Positions 1 through 9,299 of a DNA stretch of 19,215 nt are shown here, in pieces. The translations under genes were made by a program, and so were the position numbers. The DNA comes from Byssochlamys sp. IMV 00236 (taxonomy: Eukaryota; Ascomycota; Eurotiomycetes; Eurotiales; Thermoascaceae): assembly GCA_001931875.2 (NCBI GenBank), contig MSJH02000487.1:1-19215 (forward strand), read 5' to 3'. Within the stretch, counting starts at the first letter, position 1, and each line of letters starts with the position of its first letter. Below the pieces are notes generated by a model, which did no database searches, had not been told where the DNA came from, and was given only the letters and a program-made list of their open reading frames with translations.

Positions 1-6
1 ATACTC

Positions 7-30
7 AAAAAAAAAAAAAAAAAAAAAAAA
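7..30. repeat. A24 homopolymer
   Basis: An uninterrupted run of 24 A lies just upstream of the WW-domain gene. It could be part of an AT-rich promoter or a leftover poly-A tail of a retro-insertion. The sequence to its left is only six bases long, so its context cannot be judged. Confidence 0.9.
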
Positions 31-79
31 TTAAGACTCACTCTTCTTTTATACTAATTCTCTTAAACAGCCCATTAAA

Positions 80-997
80 ATGGATCGTCGCTACGATTAC
101 CCTCCTAGACCACGTTTTACACATCCAAGACCGAGATATGACGATAGATACTACAGACCACGATACCATCCTTTGCCACCACCACTGCCTTCACATTATA
201 GGTATCCCAGACCTCCTCCTCGTCCTTCTTCTCCTTACTACTACCCAGCAAGACCAAGGGATTATCACAGCTATTACCACCATTCCCGATCTTCCTCATC
301 GAGACATGATGATAGAAGAAGACCAGAGAAAGTGTCGAATGGGTCAACATCAAGAAAACAAGAAGAAGAGATAAAGAGCATGGGCCCATCGCAATCAAAA
401 GAGGAGCAGAGAGAAACACCAATCGAAAAAGAACAAAAACCAATAGAAGAAGAGAAAAAGCCAGTGATAAAAGAAGCTGTGATTTCGTTTGATTCAGATG
501 GAGAAGATGACTGGGTGAATGAAACCATGGCTCAATCGAGCCCTGAGCCAAAACAAGAAGAACCACAAAAAGAGGAAAAGAAGCAAGAAAAGGACAGTTT
601 ACCGGAAACATGGATATCTTGTCAGACAGAGAAAGGAGAAGTTTACTATTATAATCAAATAACGCGTAAGAGTGTATGGGATATAAAAGACATTCATGAC
701 AATAGAGGAGCAAATAGCAGTGAACATCGTCCTGTGAAAAGAGAAGTGCATCATTATCATCGTACTGAGATACGTCAAGTACGACCTTATTATGACAGAT
801 ATCCATCTCCACCCTCTTCTAATATACCGCCTTCACCACCACTACCATCATCGTCATCGTCGTCATCACTATCAGCACCAGGTCGATATTATCCACGACG
901 TTATCCGCCTTATCATCGACCGCCTCTATATCAACCGAGATGGACGGATAGAAGAGCGACAAGAAGAAACGAACCTTATGAAAAGAGATACAGATAA
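80..997 (+). CDS. WW-domain protein with Pro/Tyr/Arg-rich low-complexity flanks
   Basis: Single-exon 305-residue ORF. Residues 1-80 are rich in P, Y, R and H; residues 90-172 form a charged E/K stretch with an acidic patch (DSDGEDDW, 138-145); one WW domain lies at about 175-203; residues 215-305 are again P/Y/R/S-rich. The WW core is visible as W178, G186, the aromatic triplet Y189-Y191, N192, T195 and W200. WW domains bind short proline-rich peptides, and such flanks are typical of splicing or RNA-processing adaptors. The usual Pro after the second Trp is replaced by Lys203 (WDIK), so the fold may be intact while the register is atypical. ATG 80 is the first Met after an in-frame AT-rich leader. 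The precise function is not recognised; a role in RNA processing is an inference from composition only. Confidence 0.75.
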   Translation: MDRRYDYPPRPRFTHPRPRYDDRYYRPRYHPLPPPLPSHYRYPRPPPRPSSPYYYPARPRDYHSYYHHSRSSSSRHDDRRRPEKVSNGSTSRKQEEEIKSMGPSQSKEEQRETPIEKEQKPIEEEKKPVIKEAVISFDSDGEDDWVNETMAQSSPEPKQEEPQKEEKKQEKDSLPETWISCQTEKGEVYYYNQITRKSVWDIKDIHDNRGANSSEHRPVKREVHHYHRTEIRQVRPYYDRYPSPPSSNIPPSPPLPSSSSSSSLSAPGRYYPRRYPPYHRPPLYQPRWTDRRATRRNEPYEKRYR

Positions 998-1063
998 TAC
1001 TTTTTTGAATTATTTTATATAAAATGTTTGTTTTATCCCCAAAGTTTTTTCTGTCATGTTGGG

Positions 1064-1090
1064 ATACACACACACACGCACACACACACG
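1064..1090. repeat. CA-dinucleotide microsatellite
   Basis: A perfect alternating purine-pyrimidine run of 27 nt (mostly AC repeats, one CG step in the middle) lies just 3' of the WW-domain gene. It is a simple-sequence repeat and a potential Z-DNA former. Confidence 0.85.
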
Positions 1091-1186
1091 GCACAACACT
1101 TCAACTTGCAGCATTTCATAAAGTATATAATGTTCTTGACATAAGCTCAATTTTGACCTTGCAGAAAAAGAACAGACTACACAGAC

Positions 1187-1222
1187 ATGAAGAGAGAGAG
1201 GGAAAGAGAGAGAGAAAGAAAA
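1187..1222. repeat. GA-rich purine tract
   Basis: An almost pure purine stretch (GAGAGAGGGAAAGAGAGAGA type) in otherwise unassigned DNA. Apart from this tract and the CA repeat, I see no coding sequence between 998 and about 1440. The reverse strand reads as a pyrimidine tract like those in front of fungal genes, but no convincing ORF follows it. Confidence 0.6.
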
Positions 1223-1622
1223 TCTTATTCACTACTTTTCTTGATATTAGGTAAGATGCATTTGATATTCCAATGCATTATTATAAAGTATAATAAAGAA
1301 TAGGTGTATATAATCATTAAATACACAGACAGAAAGAGAATGATGAATGATGTATGAATAGTTGTAAATACAATATCAAAAGATGAGGATTGACTACTAC
1401 TAATTACGCTTTTAATCTTCACTTTTTACACATTTGATAATGATTGCTCATGTTGCTACAATAAATAAAAGGTCTAAAGTTAAATTTGTGAAGAGCAACA
1501 GGATTGCATTACTCATTTTCTTGAAGCAGTACATTCAGAACTGACAATTTCCCTTATAAATTTACCTGTTGAATCAAATATGATCCATAGCTTTCCCCAA
1601 AATAGAATACTCTATAAACATA

Positions 1623-2497
1623 CTACGAAAAGTATAATATTGATTTAGGATTTAATTTATCTACAACTTGTATGAGTAAGATACATTTAGCACCGTACTC
1701 TTCAATTGTATGTGCACCAAACAATGATAGCCGTAACAAATCTTGATGTGTACTCAATGAGTCCTTCTTCTTATACTCTGCCTTAACCTCGGCGAAACCA
1801 GAGTAATCCTTGAGCCTTCTTTCTTGGATTAAAGCACAACCAGCATCAGGACGGGTATTATATGATTCCGTCACCGTTCTATCTAGCCTATCGATTGGAT
1901 GTAGAATTGATATCCCTAATACCACAGTCTAGTAAGCTTATGTCAGGCCGTTTACCACAAAAAAAGTTTATCCTTTTCAGGTTGATGCAATAGTGAGCTG
2001 AGGATTAGATCAACAAAATTGTTAATAAGCTCTTGCTCTTTGATTGTGTGATCAATAAGTTCTTCATTAGGTAACTTGTTGATTCTAAAATTGTAAATTA
2101 AGAATTGGACTAGTTTATGGAGCCTAACATCATGAGTTTCTTTTATATTATATGTATACTACGCACAAGTTATCTAGAACATCAACCAATTTGCGGCCCT
2201 CTTTTTCTGTTGCTTCATAGATATTAAACAGTTTGATCTTCATTTCATCGTTGTCCGGAGTATCACCCATGCCTTAAAAAAGAGAATGTAAAGATAACAT
2301 CGTAATTCCATGTCAACCTTTAAGCTTATTTACCCTGAATGCTTCCGTTACAGCATCAAGTGTTTCTTTTTCAATCTTTGCATCGCACTTGTGCAATTCC
2401 AGCACCTGCTTATGCAGGACATCCATATTTATGCTAACGAAACATTTGAATGTGTAACGTCCAGCTAAATTTGTTCAGAGAACAGACATCTTTCCAT
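1623..2497 (-). pseudogene. Decayed PD-(D/E)XK-like protein of a repeated element (copy 1)
   Basis: On the reverse strand, coding-like segments occur in order but in different frames. From ATG 2497, a short GRYTF-containing N-terminus is followed by MDVLHKQVLELHKCD (from 2426), then MGDTPDNDEMKIK and a helical stretch ending FVDLILSSLLHQPEKDKLFL. The last segment is a 100-residue open frame (1925-1623) with TRPDAGCA, 18 residues later EVKAE, then DLLRLSLFGAHTI and KCILLIQVV. The RPD...EVK spacing matches the D-x(n)-ExK active-site signature of restriction-endonuclease-like folds; this assignment is an inference. Intron-like gaps (GTAAAT...AAG; GTAGTA...TTTTAG) separate segments, but at least one does not restore frame and in-frame stops occur, so the copy looks inactive. 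The 3' end is unclear: homologous-looking reading may trail to about 1440. A more broken relative lies at 15780-16945 (+). Confidence 0.55.
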
Positions 2498-2744
2498 GTT
2501 ATGTAGACTAATGTTTCAAGAAGAAAAAGAGATAAAAAGAAATGTTGTTATTTATTTTATGTTGTCAGTTGATCAACAAAGAAGCAATATCATGTATAGT
2601 TGCATTAAAGAATACTCCATTAGAAGTGTTAGGTTAGATAGCAACTTTGATAGTGTGAAGTTGTATAGTGACAACATAGGTAACATCCTCGTAACATTAG
2701 CCTTCTCGTGGATTTCCTCGTGCACGTAGTGTTCATCTCAATTT
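2498..2744 (-). repeat. Upstream module of the repeated element (copy 1)
   Basis: Read on the reverse strand, this segment aligns by eye with 15498-15779 on the forward strand. Shared blocks include GTTGTCACTATACAACTT, TTTGTTGAT, CTGACAACATAAAA, AATAAATAACAACA and a TTTTTATCTCTTT pyrimidine tract directly before the start codon of the nuclease-like gene. Its distal part holds degenerate repeats of the form CGAGGAAATCCA. It probably contains the element's promoter and 5' end. All reading frames look partly open because the DNA itself is conserved, so I do not call a protein from it. Confidence 0.7.
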
Positions 2745-3044
2745 ATAGCTATTTTACTAGAGTGGAACTTTTTACTTTTTGACGTAATCCAATTATTTCT
2801 CATATTAGTATGAAGCTTGGTCTTATCAAAGAAAATACAACTTATTTGTAAACTCCAGATCAGAATCTCTTCATAAACTACTCGAATTTCATTTGTAGGT
2901 TTCCCTCTGAGTTTCTGAATTTAGGTTCAAACGTCAGAAAGTATTCTATATTACAACAATAACCAAGTTGTGCATATCATATATTATGCGTAAATTAATT
3001 TCATCGGATGAGCATATTCTATTCATGACATCTTGATCTGCCAT
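2738..3044 (-). pseudogene. Remnant of an IS630/Tc1-mariner-like DDE transposase
   Basis: The reverse strand encodes an 88-residue fragment in two exons (3044-2955 and 2914-2738) joined in frame by a 40-nt intron with GTAATA donor and TTCAG acceptor. The first exon begins MADQDVMNRICSSDE. The second holds RGKPTNEIR and then CIFFDKTKLHTNMRNNW, which resembles the block around the first catalytic Asp of IS630/Tc1-like transposases (typically F-x-D-E followed by a NMR/W motif); here the Glu after Asp is Lys. The remaining catalytic residues are absent. The fragment abuts the upstream module of element copy 1. The family call is from memory of the motif and is moderately confident; this is not an active gene. 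Confidence 0.4.
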
Positions 3045-3525
3045 TAAGTGATATAAACTTAAACTAAATAAACATGTAATACACCTTTTCTGGTGTATTC
3101 TGTCGGCGGCTTTGGATCAGGTGGCACTACTTGCAAATTCAAGTGTCGAAATGAATTCTACTAGAATTGATTGAGACAGAAATATGATTGATTTTGTCCG
3201 GAAAAAAATAGAAAAGCTCCGAAAAGGTTCGCCAAGTGAAAACACTGCAGCGACAAATAAACTGTGGTGTTTCTTCTTGTACTACGCGGATCTTTATTTA
3301 GTAAGATATGTCCTTTGGGTGTGCGTTTCGCAAAAATGGCGCATTTCCTATTGTGATACAATATACTAAATTTGGATATTTCTGAGCTATTGTACATCAT
3401 CAAGTGTGACAGGCAGAACTATAGATCTATTCTTTTGTTTATAAATACGTCAATTCTATTTCTCTTCTTTTTTTCCTTCTAATAAAACTATAAGATTCAG
3501 ATCTATTCATGTTCATTTAGTATTT
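3045..3525. other. Intergenic region before the antiporter gene
   Basis: No supported gene. It contains a perfect 8-bp inverted repeat with a 6-nt loop (AATACACC 3078-3085, GGTGTATT 3092-3099) and, near 3440-3480, a T/C-rich tract (TTCTCTTCTTTTTTTCCTTC) about 45-80 bp before the antiporter ATG, typical of fungal core promoters. Short ORFs on both strands here show no recognisable motif. Confidence 0.5.
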
Positions 3526-5463
3526 ATGTCTGACACTGTTTCTGTTGTTATTGCCATCCTTGGAGGATTTATTGTTTTATACGGTTTATGTTCTTTATTT
3601 ATCAAAGAAAGACTCTATTTATCTGAAGCATGTAAAAAAAAACAAAACAAAAAAGAATTGTCTTTTCCTGTGTATTTATCAATTCGTCTGTATATTATAT
3701 AGCTTTTGCCATCCTATGTGGCATTATCTTTGGTCCAGTCTGTGCAAAATTCATTAATGTCAGTGATTGGGGGGATGAAGACACGATCACAAAGGAATTT
3801 TGTCGAATTGTTATCGGTATACAAGTCATGGCCGCTGGTGTTGCTTTACCAAAAGCCTATCTTCGAAAAGAACTCATCTCTCTTCTCATGCTCCTTGGTC
3901 CTGTTATGATTTACATGTGGTTAGTCAGCGGTTTGCTCGTCTGGGCTCTTATTCCGGGATTAAATTATGTACGTGTGTTTCATCCCCCCCTTTTTTTATA
4001 TATATGCTCATATGTTTTTATTTAGCTTGAGGCATTAATGATTGCTGCATGTTTCACTCCTACAGATCCAGTATGTTCACACACATAAAAGCATATATAT
4101 ATAAAAAAAAGAGCTTACTTATTTCTTATTATAGGTACTTGCTAACTCAATTGTGCAAGGTAAATTTGCGGAAAAACATGTTCCAACTCATGTACGCCAC
4201 ATCATCTCATGTGAAAGGTATAAATGGAAAGTTTAAAAAAAAGCTACTTACACTTTTTTTTTAGTGGTGCTAATGATGGACTTGGTTACCCCTTTCTGTT
4301 CTTGGCTGTCTATTTGATACAGATGGATATAGGGCCCGCTATAGGTAAATGGGCATACTGGATCATGGCCTTCAACATCCTCTTGTCCGTTGTCATTGGA
4401 TTTGTCGTAGGCTATATTGCTCGAAAGCTTCTTAAATACTGTGAACAGAAAAAGTTGATTGATAATGAGTCATTTCTTGTATACTCGGTCGCATTATCAT
4501 TCTTTCTTATGGGCGTCGTTGGATTGATAGGAAGTGATGATCTCTTGGCATGTTTTATAGCTGGTAATTCTTTTACTTGGGACGACTGGTTCCGTGTAGA
4601 GACAGAAAATGCACATTTGATGGAGGCAAGTATATTCAACGTGTCATTGATTTTTATCATTAATAATGTGAAATAGGTTGTAGACAACTTGCTCAATCTT
4701 AGTATCTTTGCGTACATTGGCGCGACCATGGTAAACTATCATCGCGGTGTGTGTGTAACATGTATTGACATTTCTTTTTTTTTTTTTGTAGCCATGGTCA
4801 TCGTTCAACGATTATTCCATTCAGATCACAGTTTGGCGATTGATCGTCTTGGCCATTCTTGTCCTGTTACTTCGCCGACTTCCCATCATTATGGCACTCT
4901 ACAAGGCGATTCCAACCATTCATACCTGGCGAGAAGCCGTATTTACCGGCTGGTTTGGTCCTATTGGTGTCGGCGCCGTGTTCTATGCAATGATTGCTCT
5001 TGAGAGTGTACCAGAGGATGGACCGAACGCGCATGCGCGTCAAATGATTAGACCTGTTGTTTACTTTATGGTGCTTGCCTCTGTTGTCGCACACGGTGTG
5101 ACGATTCCATTGTTCTACATTGGCACTTTTGCCACTCGTACGTTGACAAGAACAAGTGAAGTCACCCAGATCCTTCGTATTCCCAAGATTGATAAACGAA
5201 ATATCAAGGTTAAGAGAACAAATTCGGAAGTAGAGATTGATGTGGTAGATATTATTCCAGATAATGAAGAAGAACAATCCACTGTAGACGCTCTTCAAGA
5301 TACCCTAAAAAATGAAACACCAAGGCACACAGCCATTACCATTCTCACACCTTCAGAGATTCCCTCTCATCAGAGCCATCATCGCTCTGTCCATGATAAT
5401 AATCGATCTACTGGAACGAGTACGACAAACTTGGAAAGAAATAATCAAAACACCACATCATAA
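3526..5463 (+). CDS. Plasma-membrane Na+/H+ antiporter, Nha1/Sod2 type (7 exons)
   Basis: Exports Na+ (and probably K+ or Li+) in exchange for H+, giving salt tolerance and pH homeostasis in fungi. My model joins 3526-3631, 3703-3968, 4026-4070, 4135-4217, 4265-4625, 4677-4730 and 4792-5463 into 528 residues. About 11-12 hydrophobic segments span residues 5-415, followed by a soluble tail of about 110 residues rich in Ser/Thr and acidic residues. Family hallmarks are KERLYLSEA, FGPVCAKFI, FTPTDPVLANSIV, the SGANDG motif (N170-D171, the ion-binding ND pair of CPA1 antiporters), LLACFIAG, WDDWF (D273-D274), GATMPW and GWFGPIGVGAVF. The tail is far shorter than in S. cerevisiae Nha1 and nearer S. 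pombe Sod2. Intron 5 fits best as a GC-AG intron (donor GAG|GCAAGT at 4626), restoring the expected EVVDNLLNLSIF; the GT donor at 4630 with acceptor 4683 would instead give EANNLLN. Confidence 0.9.
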
Positions 5464-7184
5464 ATATGTATATTTTCCCCCTATTATAGAAATAGCTTGC
5501 ATCATAATAAAACATAGCTTGATTGTTTATTACCATTTTTGTAGAGATGACTCGGAGAAAAAGGAGGGGGTGTAATCTTAATGTCGCGTGCGCATCTATT
5601 GTCGAGATTTATAAACATTACGTATGTCTTCCCTGAGAACATCTTTTATAAAGGGTTTTTTTATGTATTTATTACATAAACACACCAAGAAAGTCAAATG
5701 GTCAGTGCACACACACATATAAAATAACCGATGCATATATTGTTTAAACAAAGCTTTATTTATAATAATAATAAAAAGAAATCTATATAAACAAGTTAAT
5801 AAAAGTTTAAATTAAATAGATGAAAGGAAAAGGGGGGGAAAAAAGCATTATTCAGAAATTTGGGTATAGTGCGTAATTACTCTTCAGGAATCAGACTGAC
5901 GTGCAAATGTCTTTTGGTTATCATCTTTAGCTTTTTTTTTTTCCCCCTTTCCTTACTTATTTTACCTTTTTTTTATGACAAAAGAGAAGAAGAAGCAAAG
6001 AAAAACAGGTAAACTACCTAAATTTATAACTTACAGGGGGGGTAAAAAAGAGACCCAGAAAAAAAAATTTATGATCTTACGGTCACGCTGCTCCTAGACA
6101 GTTCGATAGATCTCCTCTTTATTACAACGTTGTGTGTGGCGTTCTGAATTTGTGTGTGAGATAAAAAAAAAAAAAGGAACCTGCCAATCATCAGATTTAT
6201 TTCATTAATTATGTACAATTAAACGAACCAAATAGAATCTTTGAGAGAATCATCATTTTGTAATTATTTTTGTCCTGCGACGTCAGTGGAGTGAAATTCC
6301 GGTATCGATGCAGCTTACTTGATCAGGAAACTTGTTTCTTTGTACTACAGATACCTCTGCGCGCGCATGCAGATATAAAGTTTACAGTATACGTTGGTGA
6401 CATCAGTGGATAAAAATAAGACCCTAGCGTACGCTGTAAATTAATAGAACATATGAATTTCCTGTTTAATACAAGTAAACTTCCATCAGTCGTACAGGGT
6501 AATGGCGACATCATTCTTTTTTAAATGACATCTCAGCCAATGCCGCGACTAGTAGAGAAGCTGTGTGTAACTTTATGCATCTTTTTTTTTTCGTTGGTAT
6601 CCCTTTTTATTGAATTGTCTGCTTTTCTCCAACAACAAAGAGAAGGGGCTATATCAGAATTGATAGTCAAATATATCAATTAATCTCCTTCTGTTGTTCA
6701 TGCTGAGTGGTTAGTTTTTCAGTTATTTACGCAGACAAGGACCTCTTTTTTTTTTGCAATAGTCGTACAATGATTAACGCTTTCCTCATCTAGTTGTAAT
6801 ATCAGCTAGTTTTAATAACTTGTACTCCAAGAGTAGCCGAGTGGGTACAAGCACGAGCAAGCGTACTAACGGAACAGGATAATTAAGCATAAAGAGATAA
6901 ACATTGTTAGTAAAAAATGAAAATCAAATCTGTCACGAATATAAAATAGAAAACCAAAAAGTGTATGATCCTTTCTCTCTCCTTCTTAAAATGTTACATG
7001 AAACAAAAAAAAAAAAAAAACAAGTTAAAGGGAAGGTCAATTATCGTTGCATTGCATCATGATAAAAACCAAAAGTGGCTAAAAATTGCCGTTTTCACTT
7101 GTACAAACCAGTCTGTCCTTTTTTTCTTTCTTTCTCCCTTTCTTTCTCTTTCTTCATTCTTTTCCCTTTATTATCTCTTGAAAA
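5464..7184. other. Long intergenic region upstream of the bZIP gene
   Basis: About 1.7 kb with no supported gene. It holds several short T, A and G homopolymers (for example a T10 next to C5 near 5935-5945 and G runs near 5830 and 6037), a CG-alternating patch near 6360, and a cluster of CRE-like sites at 6277-6533. Near 6834, TAGCCGAGTGG resembles a tRNA A box, but no B box or cloverleaf follows. ORFs here are short and without motifs. A pyrimidine tract at about 7117-7165 marks the probable core promoter of the bZIP gene. Confidence 0.5.
6277..6533. promoter_or_regulatory. Cluster of CRE/ATF-like sites upstream of the bZIP gene
   Basis: Four GACRTCA-type motifs lie within 260 bp: CGACGTCAGTGGA (6278-6290), TGACATCAGTGGA (6398-6410), GCGACATCA (6505-6513) and TGACATCT (6526-6533). 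The first two share 11 of 13 bases and are exactly 120 bp apart. bZIP dimers bind such sites, so autoregulation of the downstream bZIP gene is conceivable. This is inference from motif matches only. Confidence 0.3.
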
Positions 7185-7781
7185 ATGAATCAATCTCATT
7201 CCAATGTAATGTCTATTGAGGCTATTACATGCCCTAAATCACATCAATGCAAAGATCCAGCGGACGAACAAATTGTCCAAGAGATGACGCCGTTTGATCA
7301 GCAAGATGTCTATTCTCATTTTGTCATCGCTCGTCCCCAGAGTGAGCTGATCCCCTGTTTTTCCGAGCCAAAGGACACATCATCTTTTGGTATTACCTAT
7401 CATCCGCCCTCCGCCGGCTTCGAATTATCCCCAACTATGACCGATCGAAGACAGAGCAATAGCAGCAGCTGTAGTAGCAGCATAAGCACCATCTTGAGCA
7501 CACATAGTTTGAATCCAGAACCATACAGTCTACATAAACTTGGACATAAGAAAACAAAAGAGGACTCAATCAATCGAAGAAGAGAACGAAATAAACTGGC
7601 TTCAGCAAAGTATCATGCCAAGAAACAGGTCATGACGATGACAATGCAATCTCAAATCATGCAACTAGCGAGAGAAGTAGCTTATCTTCGAGATGAATTG
7701 GAACAAGCTAAAAAGAATGAAACTGACATGTTGTATCGATATCAGCAACTACAGCAGTTTTGCAAAAGTCATCATCACTAA
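7185..7781 (+). CDS. bZIP transcription factor
   Basis: Single-exon 198-residue protein. The N-terminal 120 residues are Ser/Pro-rich and low in motifs (poly-Ser near 92-99). The basic region spans about 131-147 (RRRERNKLASAKYHAKK) and runs into a leucine zipper with d positions M154, L161, L168 and A175 and a positions I158, V165 and L172. The basic region resembles the fungal Cys3/Met4/Zip1 type (NxxASAxxxxKK), which in other fungi controls sulfur or stress genes; a specific role cannot be assigned. The residue eight after the invariant Asn136 is His144 where nearly all bZIPs have Arg, so DNA binding may be altered. ATG 7185 follows a long T/C-rich tract; a second in-frame ATG at 7209 is possible. 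An upstream out-of-frame ATG (6965) opens a frame that overlaps this start. Confidence 0.85.
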   Translation: MNQSHSNVMSIEAITCPKSHQCKDPADEQIVQEMTPFDQQDVYSHFVIARPQSELIPCFSEPKDTSSFGITYHPPSAGFELSPTMTDRRQSNSSSCSSSISTILSTHSLNPEPYSLHKLGHKKTKEDSINRRRERNKLASAKYHAKKQVMTMTMQSQIMQLAREVAYLRDELEQAKKNETDMLYRYQQLQQFCKSHHH

Positions 7782-7965
7782 TACCCCCACTCAAAAAGTC
7801 TTGTTTGTATGTGTTTATAGTTGTTCCTATTTATTCATGTCCTTGTATGTATTCATTATCCACATTAAAAAAAGTTGTTATACCCTTTTTACAAAAAGTT
7901 CTCTTGCTTATTTATAAATGATAGCTCTAACGTTAGAAAATGTATAATTTATTATCGTAAAATTC

Positions 7966-9239
7966 TTAATTATAATAATTGCTAATAGGCTTTTCACTCT
8001 TGTAGGATATTTCAGCAGACTTGGTGCTTGTGCCATCATCATCAATGTGAGGTTGAATCATGGGCCCATCAAACTTCATTGACTTTTCATGGTGCTTGGC
8101 TTCATCAGCATCAAATGTCATATCTGCTGTCATATGATCGTCATTGTGTGTCTTGGTTCGTCCATTGCCACTACTGGAAGATCCACTGGTGGTGACCCAG
8201 TGGACGGTAACCACGTTGACCTATACATATAGTTAGTATACAAACAAAGCACTCTTCGCTTTTTTTTTTTCAGTTACCGTCACATCTACAGTACACATGG
8301 TCAAACAGACCAATCCTCTTTGATGTCCATGAGTCAAGACGACAAGCAAGACATTCAGAAATGAAATGGACAGACACATGATGGAAGCGACCAAGGTACG
8401 TCTGGCAAGCTTGTAAAGACGAGTGACTTTCCAGTCAGTACGTGTGTTGCGACCAATGTTTGTTAAAGGTCTCATGAAGAGCCATGTCAGATAGAGATTG
8501 AAAATCTAGATCATACACATACAGTTAGATTCGTTTTCATACAACAATGTACTCTTACAAAATCATAAACCAAGAGCGGAATACTGGCAATATCTTGTAA
8601 ACCAATCGTACAGGTTCCATCAGCCTCGAGATAAATGTTTCTAAAGCTTAACTATATATGGTATAAAATTATTCCATTACGTCTTTTTTAAGTACATGGA
8701 TTTTACCATTAATGCAAAGATGATAATGTAGGGGCAGAGCAACAGGATGTGGAAACGGTATTGGGCGGTCTTTAAGCGAGTCGTTTTGACAGCGGTTACC
8801 AAGTGAACACGTTCGATAAGCCTAACCCAATTTAGTCAATTTTGTATAAAAAGGAGAGGTTATGATTTTACCATGCATAAGCAACGATTTTACTTCCAGC
8901 ATAAAAGAAATCACAAGAAAGCATACCCAAGGTACATGAGATGATATTGTCTAAAGAGTGTGTGTGAATAGCATGCTACAATAAAGAATATTACTTACGA
9001 TTATTAGTAGATACGACAACTACTGAAGTAACAGCAAATGCCCAAGATAACGAATAAAGAAGGATAACAAGAGCACGACCATAGTTAAGTGTCTTGAACT
9101 TTTCACCATACGTCTTTGCTCCCAGAGCAACGGCCAACACGGTAATACAGGTTAACGAAGTGAGTTCAGAGGCCATCTCATAAGTATCAGGGTTCACTGG
9201 ACCCAGATCAAGCGTAACATTGGGATTTGTACTATTCAT
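7966..9239 (-). CDS. Seven-transmembrane receptor-like membrane protein (6 exons)
   Basis: Reverse-strand model: 9239-8999, 8950-8872, 8821-8707, 8651-8559, 8505-8278 and 8220-7966, giving 336 residues; every junction keeps frame and has GTAA-type donors and AG acceptors, and the last intron carries a TACTAAC branch-point sequence. The N-terminus (MNSTNPNVT) has two N-glycosylation sequons and no obvious signal peptide. Seven hydrophobic segments follow, around LTCITVLAVAL, LVILLYSLSWAF, IISCTLGMLSCDFF, FHILLLCPYIIIF, IPLLVYDFIFNLYL, SIMCLSISFLNVLL and LVCLTMCTVDVTVNVV. After the third segment comes WLIERVHLV, placed like the (D/E)RY motif of G-protein-coupled receptors. The roughly 85-residue C-terminal tail is hydrophilic and His/Asp-rich, probably cytosolic. 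It resembles an uncharacterised fungal 7TM family; receptor function and ligand are unproven. Adjacent genes give no clue. Confidence 0.85.
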
Positions 9240-9299
9240 TTCAAAATAAAATAAAAAAGAGCACAAGAGAAAAGAAAGAGATCAAGAGAAAGAGAGAGA

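Noticed and set aside
117..812. 231-codon reverse-strand ORF across the WW-domain gene
   Set aside because: It is the antisense shadow of the Pro/Tyr/Arg/Glu-rich gene; its Leu/Ser/Phe-rich composition is what the complement of those codons produces.
4867..5298. 143-codon reverse-strand ORF within the antiporter
   Set aside because: It lies wholly inside the last, well-supported antiporter exon on the other strand and has no motif.
5880..6010. Possible C-terminal exon on the reverse strand (DDNQKTFARQSDS)
   Set aside because: Only 13 codons are coding-like, with no upstream exon or splice signals; more likely chance.
6825..6890. tRNA-like A box (TAGCCGAGTGG)
   Set aside because: No B box (GGTTCRANYCC type) and no acceptor or T-arm pairing can be found within 100 bp downstream.
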